This document shows positions 45,819 through 54,775 of a stretch of DNA of 64,000 nucleotides, piece by piece. The stretch comes from Pseudovibrio sp. M1P-2-3 (lineage in GTDB: Bacteria; Pseudomonadota; Alphaproteobacteria; Rhizobiales; Stappiaceae), in contig NZ_JARRCW010000001.1 in NCBI RefSeq assembly GCF_031501865.1, positions 2,687,001 through 2,751,000 of the forward strand, in the 5' to 3' direction. Numbering within the stretch: position 1 is the first letter of the stretch; each line of letters opens with the position of its first letter. Under the pieces are notes generated by a model that did not search any database, was not told the DNA's origin, and saw only the letters and a list, made by a program, of their open reading frames with translations. The translations under genes and the position numbers were made by a program.

Positions 45819-46170
45819 CGGGTTCTATCAAAGTCAAACTACCGATCTTTTAAGTAGCCCCCCCCTACGCAGCAACCATTTGAACAAATCCCACAATTAT
45901 AAGAAGAACAAGCATAGCAGTGGATATATGAACAACTGCAGACATCAAGACATTCCCTTCAATTATTATTGATATTAAATATCACGAAAGATTACTATGA
46001 ATTAAATACTATTTTACTCAAGCAAATTACAAAATATATATTAATGATTCGTAACAATTACCTTTTAAATAGCTACCCAAGCAACTAAAAACTCTTACCA
46101 GCAACAGCGCATACTATTATAGGAAGTAGCTCCCATAATTTCCCCAAGGGAAATCTTAGCCCTAACATTT
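45819..46170. other. A+T-rich intergenic stretch
   Basis: About 350 bases follow the tetR stop. No gene or clear terminator is seen. The right end runs into a copy of the intergenic repeat. Confidence 0.5.
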
Positions 46171-46240
46171 TAGAGCCTATCTTTGAGACGTGGATACCGG
46201 TTTTCAGTTAAAGATACGCGGCAAAACAGTAGGTTAAAGC
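46171..46240 (-). repeat. Intergenic repeat, copy C (truncated)
   Basis: Read on the minus strand it contains CTGCTTTAACCTACTGTTTTG, a GCGTATCTTTAACTG arm, ACCGGTATCCAC and AAAGATAGGCTCTA. These match copies A (50917) and B (52487) in order. The first hairpin's left arm is missing, so this copy is shortened. Confidence 0.75.
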
Positions 46241-46308
46241 AGCAGCACACATAGAAATGGGGAGCCACACCTATTGTGCTCCCCCAATACCATTGTATTG
46301 TATTTTAT

Positions 46309-46530
46309 TTATTTCTTATGGTCTCTTCTGCGACGCAAACCAACATACAAGCCGCCACCCAAAACAGCCAGACCAGCAATTCCCGCTGCAATTGGTGCAA
46401 CTGGGGCATCCGCTACCGTTCCGGGACATTCAGGAGTACCGATACCATACTCATCACAAGCATTTGCTGTACCAGTATAACCCATCGTAAGAAAAAGAGC
46501 CAATACTGCTGAACACAGTGCCGTTTTCAT
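46309..46530 (-). CDS. Small surface protein with CTERM-like sorting tail
   Basis: Protein of 73 residues. A signal peptide (residues 1-24, ending TANA) is followed by a mature segment of only about 17 residues with two Cys (CDEYGIGTPECPG). Then come a Pro-containing short motif (ADAPVAPIAAG), one membrane helix (GIAGLAVLGGGLYVGL) and a basic end RRRRDHKK. That three-part tail resembles CTERM/sorting-type anchors. The ribosome site GGAGGAG before ATG 46530 is very strong, which supports a real gene on this strand over the overlapping plus-strand frames. It lies 278 bases behind the di-haem protein gene, same strand. Function unknown. Confidence 0.7.
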   Translation of the reverse strand: MKTALCSAVLALFLTMGYTGTANACDEYGIGTPECPGTVADAPVAPIAAGIAGLAVLGGGLYVGLRRRRDHKK

Positions 46531-46807
46531 TTATTCTCCTCCCAGCAATTTACACATTTATTGAATATTACTAGCCAAGTGAAGAATATATCACAAAGAT
46601 ATACTTAGAATAATCAATCATTACAGTTATGTAATACAACATTACTATTTTATTAACTGAGTAGAATAGCAATTTAGCTCATATAATCCATACTTTACAT
46701 AAATATTAATTATTTAAAAAATCAGAACAATGAGATATTTCAATTAAACGTCTCACTGATTTAGATAGTAAGGGAACCACGAGTGGCCCCCTTACGTTTC
46801 CATTCAC

Positions 46808-48637
46808 CTAGTACATTTCGGCTGCGTGGGCTTTTTTAATAGTTTTAAAATCTTCAAAGTGTGCAGCTGCTGCTTGCCAATTTGAGGCGTGAACGCTGTC
46901 TTGCACCGCTTCGAGAGACTTCACCAATGCATCCACATGGGGTGCCATTGGTTTATTGGTCAGCTCAATAGCTTCTTCCCGTAGATCCCCAATCACCGTA
47001 TCCAACATAAGATTGGCGTGGAATGTGTCTTGAGTGGGAATAAGCAACTCAAGGGTGGAAGCAAAGGTGGTCAACTCGGCAAATGCCAGTGCAAACGGGG
47101 TGTTTTTGCCCTCAAAGACCTCGTAGGGCTCATCCGCGCTGCCAATTGCGGTTATGTACGCGCTCAAATCTGCCTTTTGCTGCCTATCGAGACCCAGCGC
47201 ATACTCCTTGTCGAACCACTCGACGACCGATGCCAGAGTGGGCAGGGAGCCATCGTGGAAATATGGAGCCGTGAAGGCCACATTTATCAGTGTCGGTGTT
47301 TCGAACTGTTCGCCGCGGCTTCCCTCATAACCACCAGTTTCAGAGCCGATGTCATAAATACGGTTATCGGTGAAATTCGTGGAGGGCACATGACAGGAGC
47401 TGCAGGATTTTCCGCCCATCTGAGCAAAGGCTTTATTAAACAGCTCTTCCCCCCGCACTGCTGAAGCGTCATTGCGATCTACCAACTGGCCGAACCTATT
47501 GATTTTGGAGTTTGGTAGGAAATCGAACTCGTTCTGATAGGCAACCAGAGCATCCAGCACGAACTGAGAAGGCTCTTGACCACCAAATTCCAGCACGATC
47601 ACATCACGGGTGAACTCGCGCAGGCTTGCGGTACGGCCATTGCGCCCATATGGCGCTGTAAAGCGAATGCCGCGCAGGGATGGAGTATCCACCGCATCAT
47701 CACGAAAATCGTTGAAATGACCGTTGAAGAATCCACCATCCACATCAGCGCCGCCCGGACGAGCGCTGACACCGGGAATGAAGAAATCGCGGTTTACGTC
47801 ACTGCGGTTGTGACAGGTGGAACAGGAAACGCCCAGCTCCTGTGCAACTTCCCCGAAAATCATCGGGCTATCAAACAGCATGTCTCCATAGGCGATCAAT
47901 GGCACATCCGCTTCATCAATGCCCTTTTCCTCGAAATTCAGGGTGAGCAGTGGAAGCGGGTTCTGATCCTCCAAGTTGGAGCCCGCCGGAATCCAGATTG
48001 GTAACATCTTGGCGTTGAACGTTGAAAGTGAGCTCTCCGGTATAGGCGTATTGAACGCTCTGGAGGCAAAGGCTTGCGGCGCATAGTTACTATGGAGGTA
48101 GGCCAGAATATCTTCCTTCGCGCCCTTCCCTTTCTTTGTGCCCAGCGCATCCCACAGGGTAGACAGCTTCAAGGCTGTCTGCGCATCGGAAAAAACCACA
48201 AACTCCTCAACTGCCCGATAAAGCTGCCTTGCTGTTTGTATCTGTTCAGCCTCTCCCTTGCCCAAGCTATTCAGCTGAGTGTCAATGGACAAAACCAAAG
48301 CTTTTGAAAGGGATTCATACAGCGCTTGTTTGTCTTTGTTCGCAATTGCGCCCTCAATTTCCAAGATCAACTGCGGCGCATTTTTGCCAAGCATCTCATG
48401 TAAATGCTCTAGGCCCGATTTATGTTCAGGCGTAGCCGGCAAGTCCTCGTTAAAAGCTGCGCTGATTTTCTCCCACGGGACAGGCTTCAGATCTGCCATA
48501 AACTGCATTTGCTGATAGGAGGCTGCAAAGGGCCGCCAGTCTTCCTTGCTGCTCTCCTCTGCCACAGATTGTGGAACCGCCCAAAATGCAGAGGCCGCTG
48601 CAAATGCACCCAGCCAAGTCTTCCCAAATATATTCAT
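46808..48637 (-). CDS. Di-haem cytochrome c peroxidase/MauG-type protein
   Basis: Exported protein of 609 residues with a signal peptide (residues 1-27, ending SVAEE). Residues about 28-200 are a helical domain without motifs I know. The CCP/MauG part then has two haem sites, SCSTCHNRSDVNRDFF and SCSSCHVPSTNFTDN, plus RTASLREFTRDVI and ETPTLINVAFTAPYFHDGSLPTLASVVEWF, conserved in this family. At 609 residues it is much longer than a classic peroxidase (about 340). It may reduce peroxide or oxidise a protein partner. ATG 48637 is preferred to TTG 48652. Confidence 0.85.
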   Translation of the reverse strand: MNIFGKTWLGAFAAASAFWAVPQSVAEESSKEDWRPFAASYQQMQFMADLKPVPWEKISAAFNEDLPATPEHKSGLEHLHEMLGKNAPQLILEIEGAIANKDKQALYESLSKALVLSIDTQLNSLGKGEAEQIQTARQLYRAVEEFVVFSDAQTALKLSTLWDALGTKKGKGAKEDILAYLHSNYAPQAFASRAFNTPIPESSLSTFNAKMLPIWIPAGSNLEDQNPLPLLTLNFEEKGIDEADVPLIAYGDMLFDSPMIFGEVAQELGVSCSTCHNRSDVNRDFFIPGVSARPGGADVDGGFFNGHFNDFRDDAVDTPSLRGIRFTAPYGRNGRTASLREFTRDVIVLEFGGQEPSQFVLDALVAYQNEFDFLPNSKINRFGQLVDRNDASAVRGEELFNKAFAQMGGKSCSSCHVPSTNFTDNRIYDIGSETGGYEGSRGEQFETPTLINVAFTAPYFHDGSLPTLASVVEWFDKEYALGLDRQQKADLSAYITAIGSADEPYEVFEGKNTPFALAFAELTTFASTLELLIPTQDTFHANLMLDTVIGDLREEAIELTNKPMAPHVDALVKSLEAVQDSVHASNWQAAAAHFEDFKTIKKAHAAEMY

Positions 48638-48917
48638 GTTTGCTACGTCCAATTATTTTTGACGCAACAATTGCCGCTTCTCAAACACCTTCCCCAAAGC
48701 CGAAAAACAACAGTTGTCACAGGTTTTTTGCCTGTGTGCCCACCTGTTTGGTAGTAATGAAAAGTGTCCTAAACCTGACCAAAATTTAATATAGTTCGCA
48801 GAAGCTTCAAAAATAACAGTTTATTAAGCGCGAAGGCTCGACGGCTGGCTCCAAAGCAGGGCACCAAAGTATGCCCGGCTCCCCTGCCGGCGTTCAAACT
48901 TAGAGATGAAAAGGCGC

Positions 48918-49826
48918 TTAAGGAACCAACTCGCCTTGCATGTCCTTTTTAATTTTTAATAGCTCGCTGGCCAAAAAGTCCACAAAGCGGCGAATGCGGG
49001 TGGTCCGGCGGAGATCGGAATGGAGCAATATCCAGATAGGGCGACTTGCGGTGAGCGGGGTGCCCGGAACGCGTTGAAGTTCAGGATAGAGCTTTTCAAA
49101 AATGACGGGCAAGGCAGTCATACCGCATTTATTGCGGACCATACTCAAGTGCATCAACCCCTCTTCAATTGAGTGGCTTTCCTCGGCACGTGGAAAGGGG
49201 GAACCGGGTATCCATGTAGAGGCGGGCGCAAGCGGCCCCCACCCCAGCCAGCGCAGCCCTTCGCCGCCCTCTCCTGCATTTTTGAAGTTCTTTTCTATGT
49301 AGTCTTCATGGGCATAGATGCCGGTAACCACTTGATAGAGTTTGCGGGCGATCACATCCTCGTTCACCTCATAAGATACCCGCAGAGAAACATCCGTCTC
49401 CAAACGGTTGATGTTCTCCATACGGTCCGTCAGGCGCACTTCCAGATCGATTTCAGGGTACTGCTCTGAAAACCTTGCAAGGATCGGGGCAATGACATCA
49501 TGCGCCAGAATACTGGGCATGGAAAAGCGAACCGTACCGGCCTCTGTTTTATCCAGCCCCTCCAGACGCCGCTGTGCCCGAAGCACCAGAATCTCTGCTT
49601 CTTCAGCCATTGGCAACAGAGCCTCACCTGCCTCTGTCAGGCTCATTCCGTTGCGAGTGCGGTTGAACAGCTGCACCTTATACAAGGCTTCCAGAGCACG
49701 AATGTGGCGATCAACTGTTCCGTGGTTGGTGTGAACCAGATCCGCCGCGGCGCGAAGGCTTCCGGTTCTGGCAGCGGCAAGAAAATACGGGAGCTGCTCC
49801 CAGTCAGCCGCTCGGATGCTTAGCAA
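48918..49826 (-). CDS. LysR-family transcriptional regulator
   Basis: Regulator of 302 residues. WEQLPYFLAAARTGSLRAAADLVHTNHGTVDRHIRALEALYKVQLFNRTRNGMSLTEAGE is the DNA-binding domain (split over residues 9-68), with GTVDRHI in the recognition helix. The effector domain starts near GTVRFSMPSILAHDVI. It starts with TTG 49826 since no ATG is available before the conserved domain. It diverges from the haloalkane dehalogenase gene (121 bases between), its likely target. Confidence 0.88.
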   Translation of the reverse strand: MLSIRAADWEQLPYFLAAARTGSLRAAADLVHTNHGTVDRHIRALEALYKVQLFNRTRNGMSLTEAGEALLPMAEEAEILVLRAQRRLEGLDKTEAGTVRFSMPSILAHDVIAPILARFSEQYPEIDLEVRLTDRMENINRLETDVSLRVSYEVNEDVIARKLYQVVTGIYAHEDYIEKNFKNAGEGGEGLRWLGWGPLAPASTWIPGSPFPRAEESHSIEEGLMHLSMVRNKCGMTALPVIFEKLYPELQRVPGTPLTASRPIWILLHSDLRRTTRIRRFVDFLASELLKIKKDMQGELVP

Positions 49827-49947
49827 TTCTCAGTCTCTTTTCAAGTCGTTAGCATGTATTAAATTTTGTACACCATGTGCATTCTGAACGCTATCGAAAA
49901 GAAATTTTTAAACATACGGTCTGCTCAACCAAAATGAGGGACCGATC

Positions 49948-50913
49948 ATGAACCGCCGAAATCTAATGAAATCTGCCATTACCGCAGTGGCATTACTCGC
50001 TTTGCCTGTGAGCGTATCAGCTGGAAGTAATGAGCCAATGGACAAAACCTATAGATCTATCGAAGGCCACAAAATGGCTTATGTGGACCAAGGCTCAGGA
50101 CGCCCTGTAGTCTTTCTTCATGGCAACCCGACTTCATCCTACCTTTGGCGCAACATCATCCCCTATGTGACTGATAATTACCGTGCAATCGCACCAGACA
50201 TGATCGGCATGGGTGATAGCGGCAAGCCAAACATCGACTACGATTACGAAGACCAGCGTGCACATCTGTTTGGCCTTCTGGACTCTCTCGATCTGCAAGA
50301 TGCCGTGCTGGTAATTCACGACTGGGGCTCTACCCTCGGAATGGAATATGCCCGCACCCGTCCTGAGCGTGTATCAGGCATTGTCTTTATGGAATCAATG
50401 TTGCCACCATTCTTCCCTGTTGCCTCCATGGACGATTTTGGACCGCACAAAGAGTTCATGCAGGCCGTCCGGTCCAAGGAAATGGCTGAGGAGCTGGTCC
50501 TTAACCAGAACGTATTCATTGAACAGGCGCTGGCAAAGCAAGCTGTGTTCACACCGCTTTCAGAGGAAGTCCTTAACGAGTATCGCCGTCCGTTCCCAAC
50601 TCCAGAGAGCCGCAAGCCAATTCTCCAGTGGCCCCGTGAGATCCCTGTCGCTGGCGAGCCCGCCAACGTTTATGAAGTCATCAAGGCAAACGGGGACTAT
50701 GTTCTGGAAAGCGACATTCCAAAACTGTTACTCTACGCAACACCGGGCGCGATTAACCCCAAACCAATTGTCGATTTTCTTGAAGGAAACATGAAGAATT
50801 TGGAAACCGTGGGTGTGGGCCCTGGTGTTCATTACATTCAAGAGGATCAACCTGATGCGATTGGGCAGAGCATCGCCAAATGGCTGAAAGCCTTGGATGA
50901 TAAACAGAGCTAG
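49948..50913 (+). CDS. Haloalkane dehalogenase-type alpha/beta hydrolase, exported
   Basis: Hydrolase of 321 residues that should replace halogen by hydroxyl in haloalkanes. The halide-binding loop is FLHGNPTSSYLWRN. The nucleophile Asp and halide Trp lie in VLVIHDWGSTLGME, the acid Glu in FMESMLPPF (subfamily II position) and the base His in GVHYIQEDQP. Residues 1-25 form a signal peptide (MNRRNLMKSAITAVALLALPVSVSAG split at about 25), so it acts in the periplasm, which is uncommon for this family. The divergent LysR gene is the probable regulator. Confidence 0.9.
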   Translation: MNRRNLMKSAITAVALLALPVSVSAGSNEPMDKTYRSIEGHKMAYVDQGSGRPVVFLHGNPTSSYLWRNIIPYVTDNYRAIAPDMIGMGDSGKPNIDYDYEDQRAHLFGLLDSLDLQDAVLVIHDWGSTLGMEYARTRPERVSGIVFMESMLPPFFPVASMDDFGPHKEFMQAVRSKEMAEELVLNQNVFIEQALAKQAVFTPLSEEVLNEYRRPFPTPESRKPILQWPREIPVAGEPANVYEVIKANGDYVLESDIPKLLLYATPGAINPKPIVDFLEGNMKNLETVGVGPGVHYIQEDQPDAIGQSIAKWLKALDDKQS

Positions 50914-50916
50914 GCC

Positions 50917-51022
50917 TTAAAGCAGTGAGACGTTTTAGTGAAACAGCTCACTGCTTTAACTTATTGTTTAGGCGCGTATCTTGAACCGGAAACGATATCT
51001 ACTTTTCGAAGATACGCTCCAG
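50917..51022 (+). repeat. Intergenic repeat, copy A
   Basis: Two hairpins in tandem. The first has perfect 13-base arms TTAAAGCAGTGAG (50917-50929) and CTCACTGCTTTAA (50947-50959). The second has GCGTATCTT (50974-50982) and AAGATACGC (51009-51017). The unit ends CTCCAGAG just before the ribosome site of the DUF1330 gene. Copy B at 52487 has the same order. It resembles the palindromic mobile repeats (RIME/Bru-RS type) of Hyphomicrobiales. Confidence 0.85.
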
Positions 51023-51038
51023 AGTGCGAGGAAAACAC

Positions 51039-51335
51039 ATGTCTGCAACTCTTCTCACAATTGTCAGTCCCAACCCTGCTGGCGCGGCAGCAATGGAACG
51101 CTACCAAAAAGGCGCCAAGGAGGTTTTGGGGGCCGTTGGGATCACTCCTCTTTTCAAGCGGAAAGTCGTTAACGTTCTAAACGGCGAGTTCGATGGAAAA
51201 GTGGTGATGGCTTCCCAGTTCCCCTCACGCGAAGTTGCTGAGGAAGTATTCAACTCTGAGGCTTACAAAGCCCTTATTCCAGATCGGGACGAGGCCTTCT
51301 CCTCTGTTCAGCTGGTTTTGCTCGAAGACGTTTAA
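51039..51335 (+). CDS. DUF1330 family protein
   Basis: Small ferredoxin-like-fold protein of 98 residues. TLLTIVSPNPAGAAAMERYQKGAKEVLGAVG, then FDGKVVMASQFPSREVAEEVFNSEAYKALIPDRDEAF follow the DUF1330 pattern (split over residues 4-34 and 52-88). Function is unknown; members are related to dimeric alpha/beta-barrel proteins. ATG 51039 follows GAGGA directly downstream of repeat copy A, so the repeat lies in its 5' leader. Confidence 0.82.
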   Translation: MSATLLTIVSPNPAGAAAMERYQKGAKEVLGAVGITPLFKRKVVNVLNGEFDGKVVMASQFPSREVAEEVFNSEAYKALIPDRDEAFSSVQLVLLEDV

Positions 51336-51523
51336 CTCCCCCTGAAGTAGCCATTTCATACCGAGTGGCTGCATCCAACTTGAGCGCTGGTCTTCCCCCG
51401 GCGCTCCTTTTTATCCCCCTCTTCCCCGACAACACTGTCTTTTAAAAGTACCTTTCTCCGTGCGGTTTGACAGCACCCCGCGTTAGACCCATACTTGAGA
51501 TTATAGCGCGAGAAAGGCACGGT

Positions 51524-52411
51524 ATGTTGGGCGCAGGCACGCGGTTTCGTCAGGCTTTGGAGCAGGAAACTCCCCTTCAAGTGGTTGGAGCTGTGAATGC
51601 CTATCATGCACTGATGGCAACGTCCTCCGGTTTTCGCGCTCTTTATCTTTCTGGCGGCGGCGTTGCTGCATGTTCTTGCGGGGTTCCCGATCTGGGCATT
51701 ACCAGCCTTGAGGATGTTCTGGTGGATGCACGCCGGATTACCAGTGTGTGCCAAACACCCCTGCTCGTTGATATTGACAGTGGTTGGGGCGGCCCCTTCA
51801 ACATCGCCCGTGCGGTCCAGTCTCTGGAAAAAGCCGGAGCAGCGGCGGTTCATATCGAAGATCAGTCTAGTGATAAACGCTGCGGGCACCGTCCCCATAA
51901 AGTTCTGGTCTCCCAAAAGGAAATGGTAGGGCGGGTCAGAGCCGCCGTTGAAGCCAGAACAGACCCTGATTTTGTGATCATGGCCAGAACGGATGCTTTG
52001 GCGGTGGAAGGGATGGAGAGCGCACTCACCCGCGCAAAAGCCTATGTGGAAGCTGGCGCAGATATGATTTTCCCCGAGGCGGTGGAAACACTCAAGCAGT
52101 ATGAGGAATTTGTCCGCTCTTGCCGCGTGCCGGTGCTGGCCAACATTACCGAGTTTGGCCGCACTCCTCTATTTACAACGAAAGAGCTGGCGGGGGTTGG
52201 CATAAAACTGGCGCTCTACCCCCTTTCCGCTTTCAGAGCCATGAATAAGGCAGCTCTTGAGGTTTTTCAGGGCATCCGGGACAACGGCACACAAAAAGCG
52301 CTGCTTGAAAGCATGCAAACACGGGAAGATCTCTATCGTTTTCTGGATTACTACGCCTATGAGCGTAAGTTGGATGACCTTCACGCCCACCATCAAGACG
52401 AAGGTGATTAA
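51524..52411 (+). CDS. Isocitrate lyase/PEP mutase family enzyme, probable 2-methylisocitrate lyase
   Basis: TIM-barrel lyase of 295 residues. [58 protein letters not shown] (metal Asp), [18 protein letters not shown] with the catalytic KRCGH and [13 protein letters not shown] are close to PrpB, which splits 2-methylisocitrate into pyruvate and succinate. No prpC or prpD is nearby, so the substrate is not certain; other C-C lyases share these motifs. ATG 51524 matches the usual PrpB start and has an AAAGG site. Confidence 0.85.
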   Translation: MLGAGTRFRQALEQETPLQVVGAVNAYHALMATSSGFRALYLSGGGVAACSCGVPDLGITSLEDVLVDARRITSVCQTPLLVDIDSGWGGPFNIARAVQSLEKAGAAAVHIEDQSSDKRCGHRPHKVLVSQKEMVGRVRAAVEARTDPDFVIMARTDALAVEGMESALTRAKAYVEAGADMIFPEAVETLKQYEEFVRSCRVPVLANITEFGRTPLFTTKELAGVGIKLALYPLSAFRAMNKAALEVFQGIRDNGTQKALLESMQTREDLYRFLDYYAYERKLDDLHAHHQDEGD

Positions 52412-52486
52412 AACTTCGCGCTGTTTCCATAAAATTTCACGGGATTACGGCACCTATCCGCGCTTTTAGTGTGTATGCATCTGGGG

Positions 52487-52592
52487 CTAAAGCAATGAGG
52501 CATTTTATTGGAACGGCTCACTGCTTTAACCTATTGTTTTGCCCGTATCCTTATCAAAAACCGGTATCCACTTTTCAAAGATACGCTCTAGA
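52487..52592 (+). repeat. Intergenic repeat, copy B
   Basis: Same two-hairpin unit as copy A: TAAAGCAATGAGG with GGCTCACTGCTTTAAC, then CCCGTATCC...AAAGATACGCTCTAGAAG. It ends just before the ribosome site of the lipoprotein gene at 52606. About three quarters of the bases match copy A by eye. Confidence 0.85.
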
Positions 52593-52605
52593 AGGTGACA
52601 GACAC

Positions 52606-52959
52606 ATGACGCTGCTACGAGGGATTTTGCTTCTTGGGGGCTTGGCAAGCCTTGGTAGCTGTTTGTCCAGCGACAACCGGCTTACACCCGCGTTCACCAC
52701 CTTGATGACGGTTCCTCCCGGGGGCTATATCCTCACAGTCGTGACCGACCCGATCGGAGCACGTTGTTTTATTGCCGGAGCTGAAGAGGAATTCACGATT
52801 GACCCAGCACCGGGTACCATAGCACTGCCAATAGGTTATGAGGGGCGAGATCTCATCTGCGAGCTGGAGGGTTACGAAGTGAACCGTGGTACATGGTATG
52901 TTCAGCCAATCGGGGGCAATACCCAGTTCATCATTCAGCGGGAAATGGTGCCCGAGTGA
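52606..52959 (+). CDS. Small lipoprotein, possible PEGA-like fold
   Basis: Protein of 117 residues with a lipoprotein signal (LLRGILLLGGLASLGSC, lipobox LGSC, Cys about 19). The mature part reads VVTDPIGARCFIAGAEEEF then TIALPIGYEGRDLICELEGYEVNRGTWYV, a short beta-sandwich pattern like PEGA-type domains. Function is unknown. ATG 52606 follows AAGGTG. Repeat copy B occupies its leader. Confidence 0.7.
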   Translation: MTLLRGILLLGGLASLGSCLSSDNRLTPAFTTLMTVPPGGYILTVVTDPIGARCFIAGAEEEFTIDPAPGTIALPIGYEGRDLICELEGYEVNRGTWYVQPIGGNTQFIIQREMVPE

Positions 52960-53145
52960 CACTTGCAGCTATGACTCAATTTTTACCTTAATTCCATAAA
53001 GCCTTGTTTTTTTTAAATTTTATCTAAAAGATTCGGTAAACACTTTTCACGATCTCAAGCATATTCATTAAATAACCATATTGGTTTGATGAGTGGAAAC
53101 CTCTCCTGCCAACGGGAAGTCAGATATCGGCTGAGGTCCAATAAA

Positions 53146-53769
53146 ATGTCTTTCGAACTTTGGTCTGCTTTCGCTTTAGCAAGCATTATTGAGCTTGTAG
53201 CACCAGGTCCCATCTTGATTGTTGTTACAAGCTTTCCCCTTCGATACGGTTATGGCGCAGCTTTCCCCTCAGTGGTGGGAGCCGTTCTGGGCAATGCGCT
53301 GGCCATGACGGCTTCGCTTTTCGCCATTCACATGTTCATCCTCTCCTCAGACCGCCTATTTGAAATTCTTCAGATTGTGGGTGCAATTGTGCTTGTCTGG
53401 CTTGGCTATAAAATGTGGCGCGCCAGACCTGTCTCCACCGCTGGACTAAACACCCCACATAAGCCTATGAGTTATTTAGGTATATTTTCGTCGACGCTAC
53501 TGATATCCATCGCTGCTCCCAACACGCTTATGTTCTATACCAGCTTCACGCCCCAGTTCTTGAATAAGTCGGGAAATATAATGCTTCAGATACTCATACT
53601 GGAGGCTACCTACATAATATTATCTATTATTATTTATTCGGCTTGGGCCCTTCTGTCCGGTAAGTTCTCTGAGGTTCTCAGGAGCCCAACAGCCCTTCGG
53701 GTTGCAAACCGAATTGGGGCGTTCTGCCTCATCGTCATGGGAGTAATTGCCATATCCGTGCAGGCATAG
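53146..53769 (+). CDS. LysE/RhtB-family exporter, array member 1
   Basis: Six-helix inner-membrane exporter of 207 residues. It starts MSFELWSAFALASIIELVAPGPILIVV; the family motif PGPT is PGPI here. The middle segment SIAAPNTLMFYTSFTPQF lacks the usual Asn-Pro-Lys, making it the most diverged of four tandem paralogues (53146-56162). Substrate unknown. ATG 53146 has a TGAGG site. Confidence 0.82.
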   Translation: MSFELWSAFALASIIELVAPGPILIVVTSFPLRYGYGAAFPSVVGAVLGNALAMTASLFAIHMFILSSDRLFEILQIVGAIVLVWLGYKMWRARPVSTAGLNTPHKPMSYLGIFSSTLLISIAAPNTLMFYTSFTPQFLNKSGNIMLQILILEATYIILSIIIYSAWALLSGKFSEVLRSPTALRVANRIGAFCLIVMGVIAISVQA

Positions 53770-53914
53770 CACACCACAAAATGGGAGATTGAGAATCTGA
53801 AAGCTCACTCAATATGGCCTCCCGTTTTTAAGACGAGGTTTCGATCCTCATCGCCTTGCACCGTTTTTTGTGTCATATTTCACCGAGTAAATCAGCACGA
53901 AACTACCACAAATA

Positions 53915-54547
53915 ATGTCATTTGAACTTTGGATAGCGTTCTCAACGGCTTGCATAGCAATGCTCGTAATACCCGGCCCAACTGTCATGCTGATCATCAG
54001 CTACTCTCTTGGGCAGGGCAGACAAACGGCCCCAGCCAGCGTCTCGGGGACCGCATTGGGAGACATTGTTGCTATGAGCGCGTCACTTTTGGGCGCAGGT
54101 GTATTACTGGCAACCTCTTCCACGCTATTTTTACTGCTAAAATCCCTCGGTGCGGTTTATCTGATCTTGCTCGGGGTTAGCATGTGGCGATCAACGCCCG
54201 TTACAATTCAGGACGTTCAGGTGCTGGAAAAGAAAACACCGAACTCGCGTATTTTTATAAGCGCCTTCGTGATAACAGCCCTGAATCCAAAGTCCATCAT
54301 TTTCTTCACAGCGTTTGTTCCGCAATTTGTGCGCCCTCATCAAGGGGATGTTTTTCTGCAGTTTACGATTTTGGAAGTAACATTTGTAGGGCTGGCGACC
54401 ATTAACAGTATTATCTGGGCTTATGTGGCGGATGGCATGCGCCGCAAATTTAAAAACCCCGCATCAATGCGGCTAGCCGGCAAAATCGGTGGAAGCATAA
54501 TGATTGTCACTGGCCTCCTGACAGCATTCTCACAGCAACTCCTATAG
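53915..54547 (+). CDS. LysE/RhtB-family exporter, array member 2
   Basis: Paralogue of 210 residues. MSFELWIAFSTACIAMLVIPGPTVMLIISYSLGQGRQTAPASVSGTALGDIVAM (split over residues 1-54) and FVITALNPKSIIFFTAFVPQFV are close to members 3 and 4. The family exports amino acids or similar small zwitterions. It has its own leader of about 145 bases, so each member may have its own promoter. Confidence 0.88.
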   Translation: MSFELWIAFSTACIAMLVIPGPTVMLIISYSLGQGRQTAPASVSGTALGDIVAMSASLLGAGVLLATSSTLFLLLKSLGAVYLILLGVSMWRSTPVTIQDVQVLEKKTPNSRIFISAFVITALNPKSIIFFTAFVPQFVRPHQGDVFLQFTILEVTFVGLATINSIIWAYVADGMRRKFKNPASMRLAGKIGGSIMIVTGLLTAFSQQLL

Positions 54548-54775
54548 CCAGCTGGAAATGCCTACGTTGCTATCCCAAAAGCCAAATCAACTGTCCCCAA
54601 AACGGACTTCACGCCATTGCTCCCCTTTCTTTATAATTTGGTCAAATACAGGAAGTTGGCTATAGCGATTTCCTAAATAAGGTTGACTATACTCCTTGTA
54701 GGAATTCAGGCATTCACCTAACCTCCACCTACCTACATAGGCTTTCTACCCACCAACAAAGCTTATTGAACCATC

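Noticed and set aside
46257-46512. Three overlapping plus-strand frames across the small surface-protein gene
   Set aside because: The minus-strand frame has a signal peptide, a membrane anchor and a GGAGGAG ribosome site, while the plus-strand frames have none of these.
51524-52411. A methylcitrate-cycle operon around the PrpB-like gene
   Set aside because: No methylcitrate synthase or dehydratase gene is present on either side, so an operon cannot be claimed.
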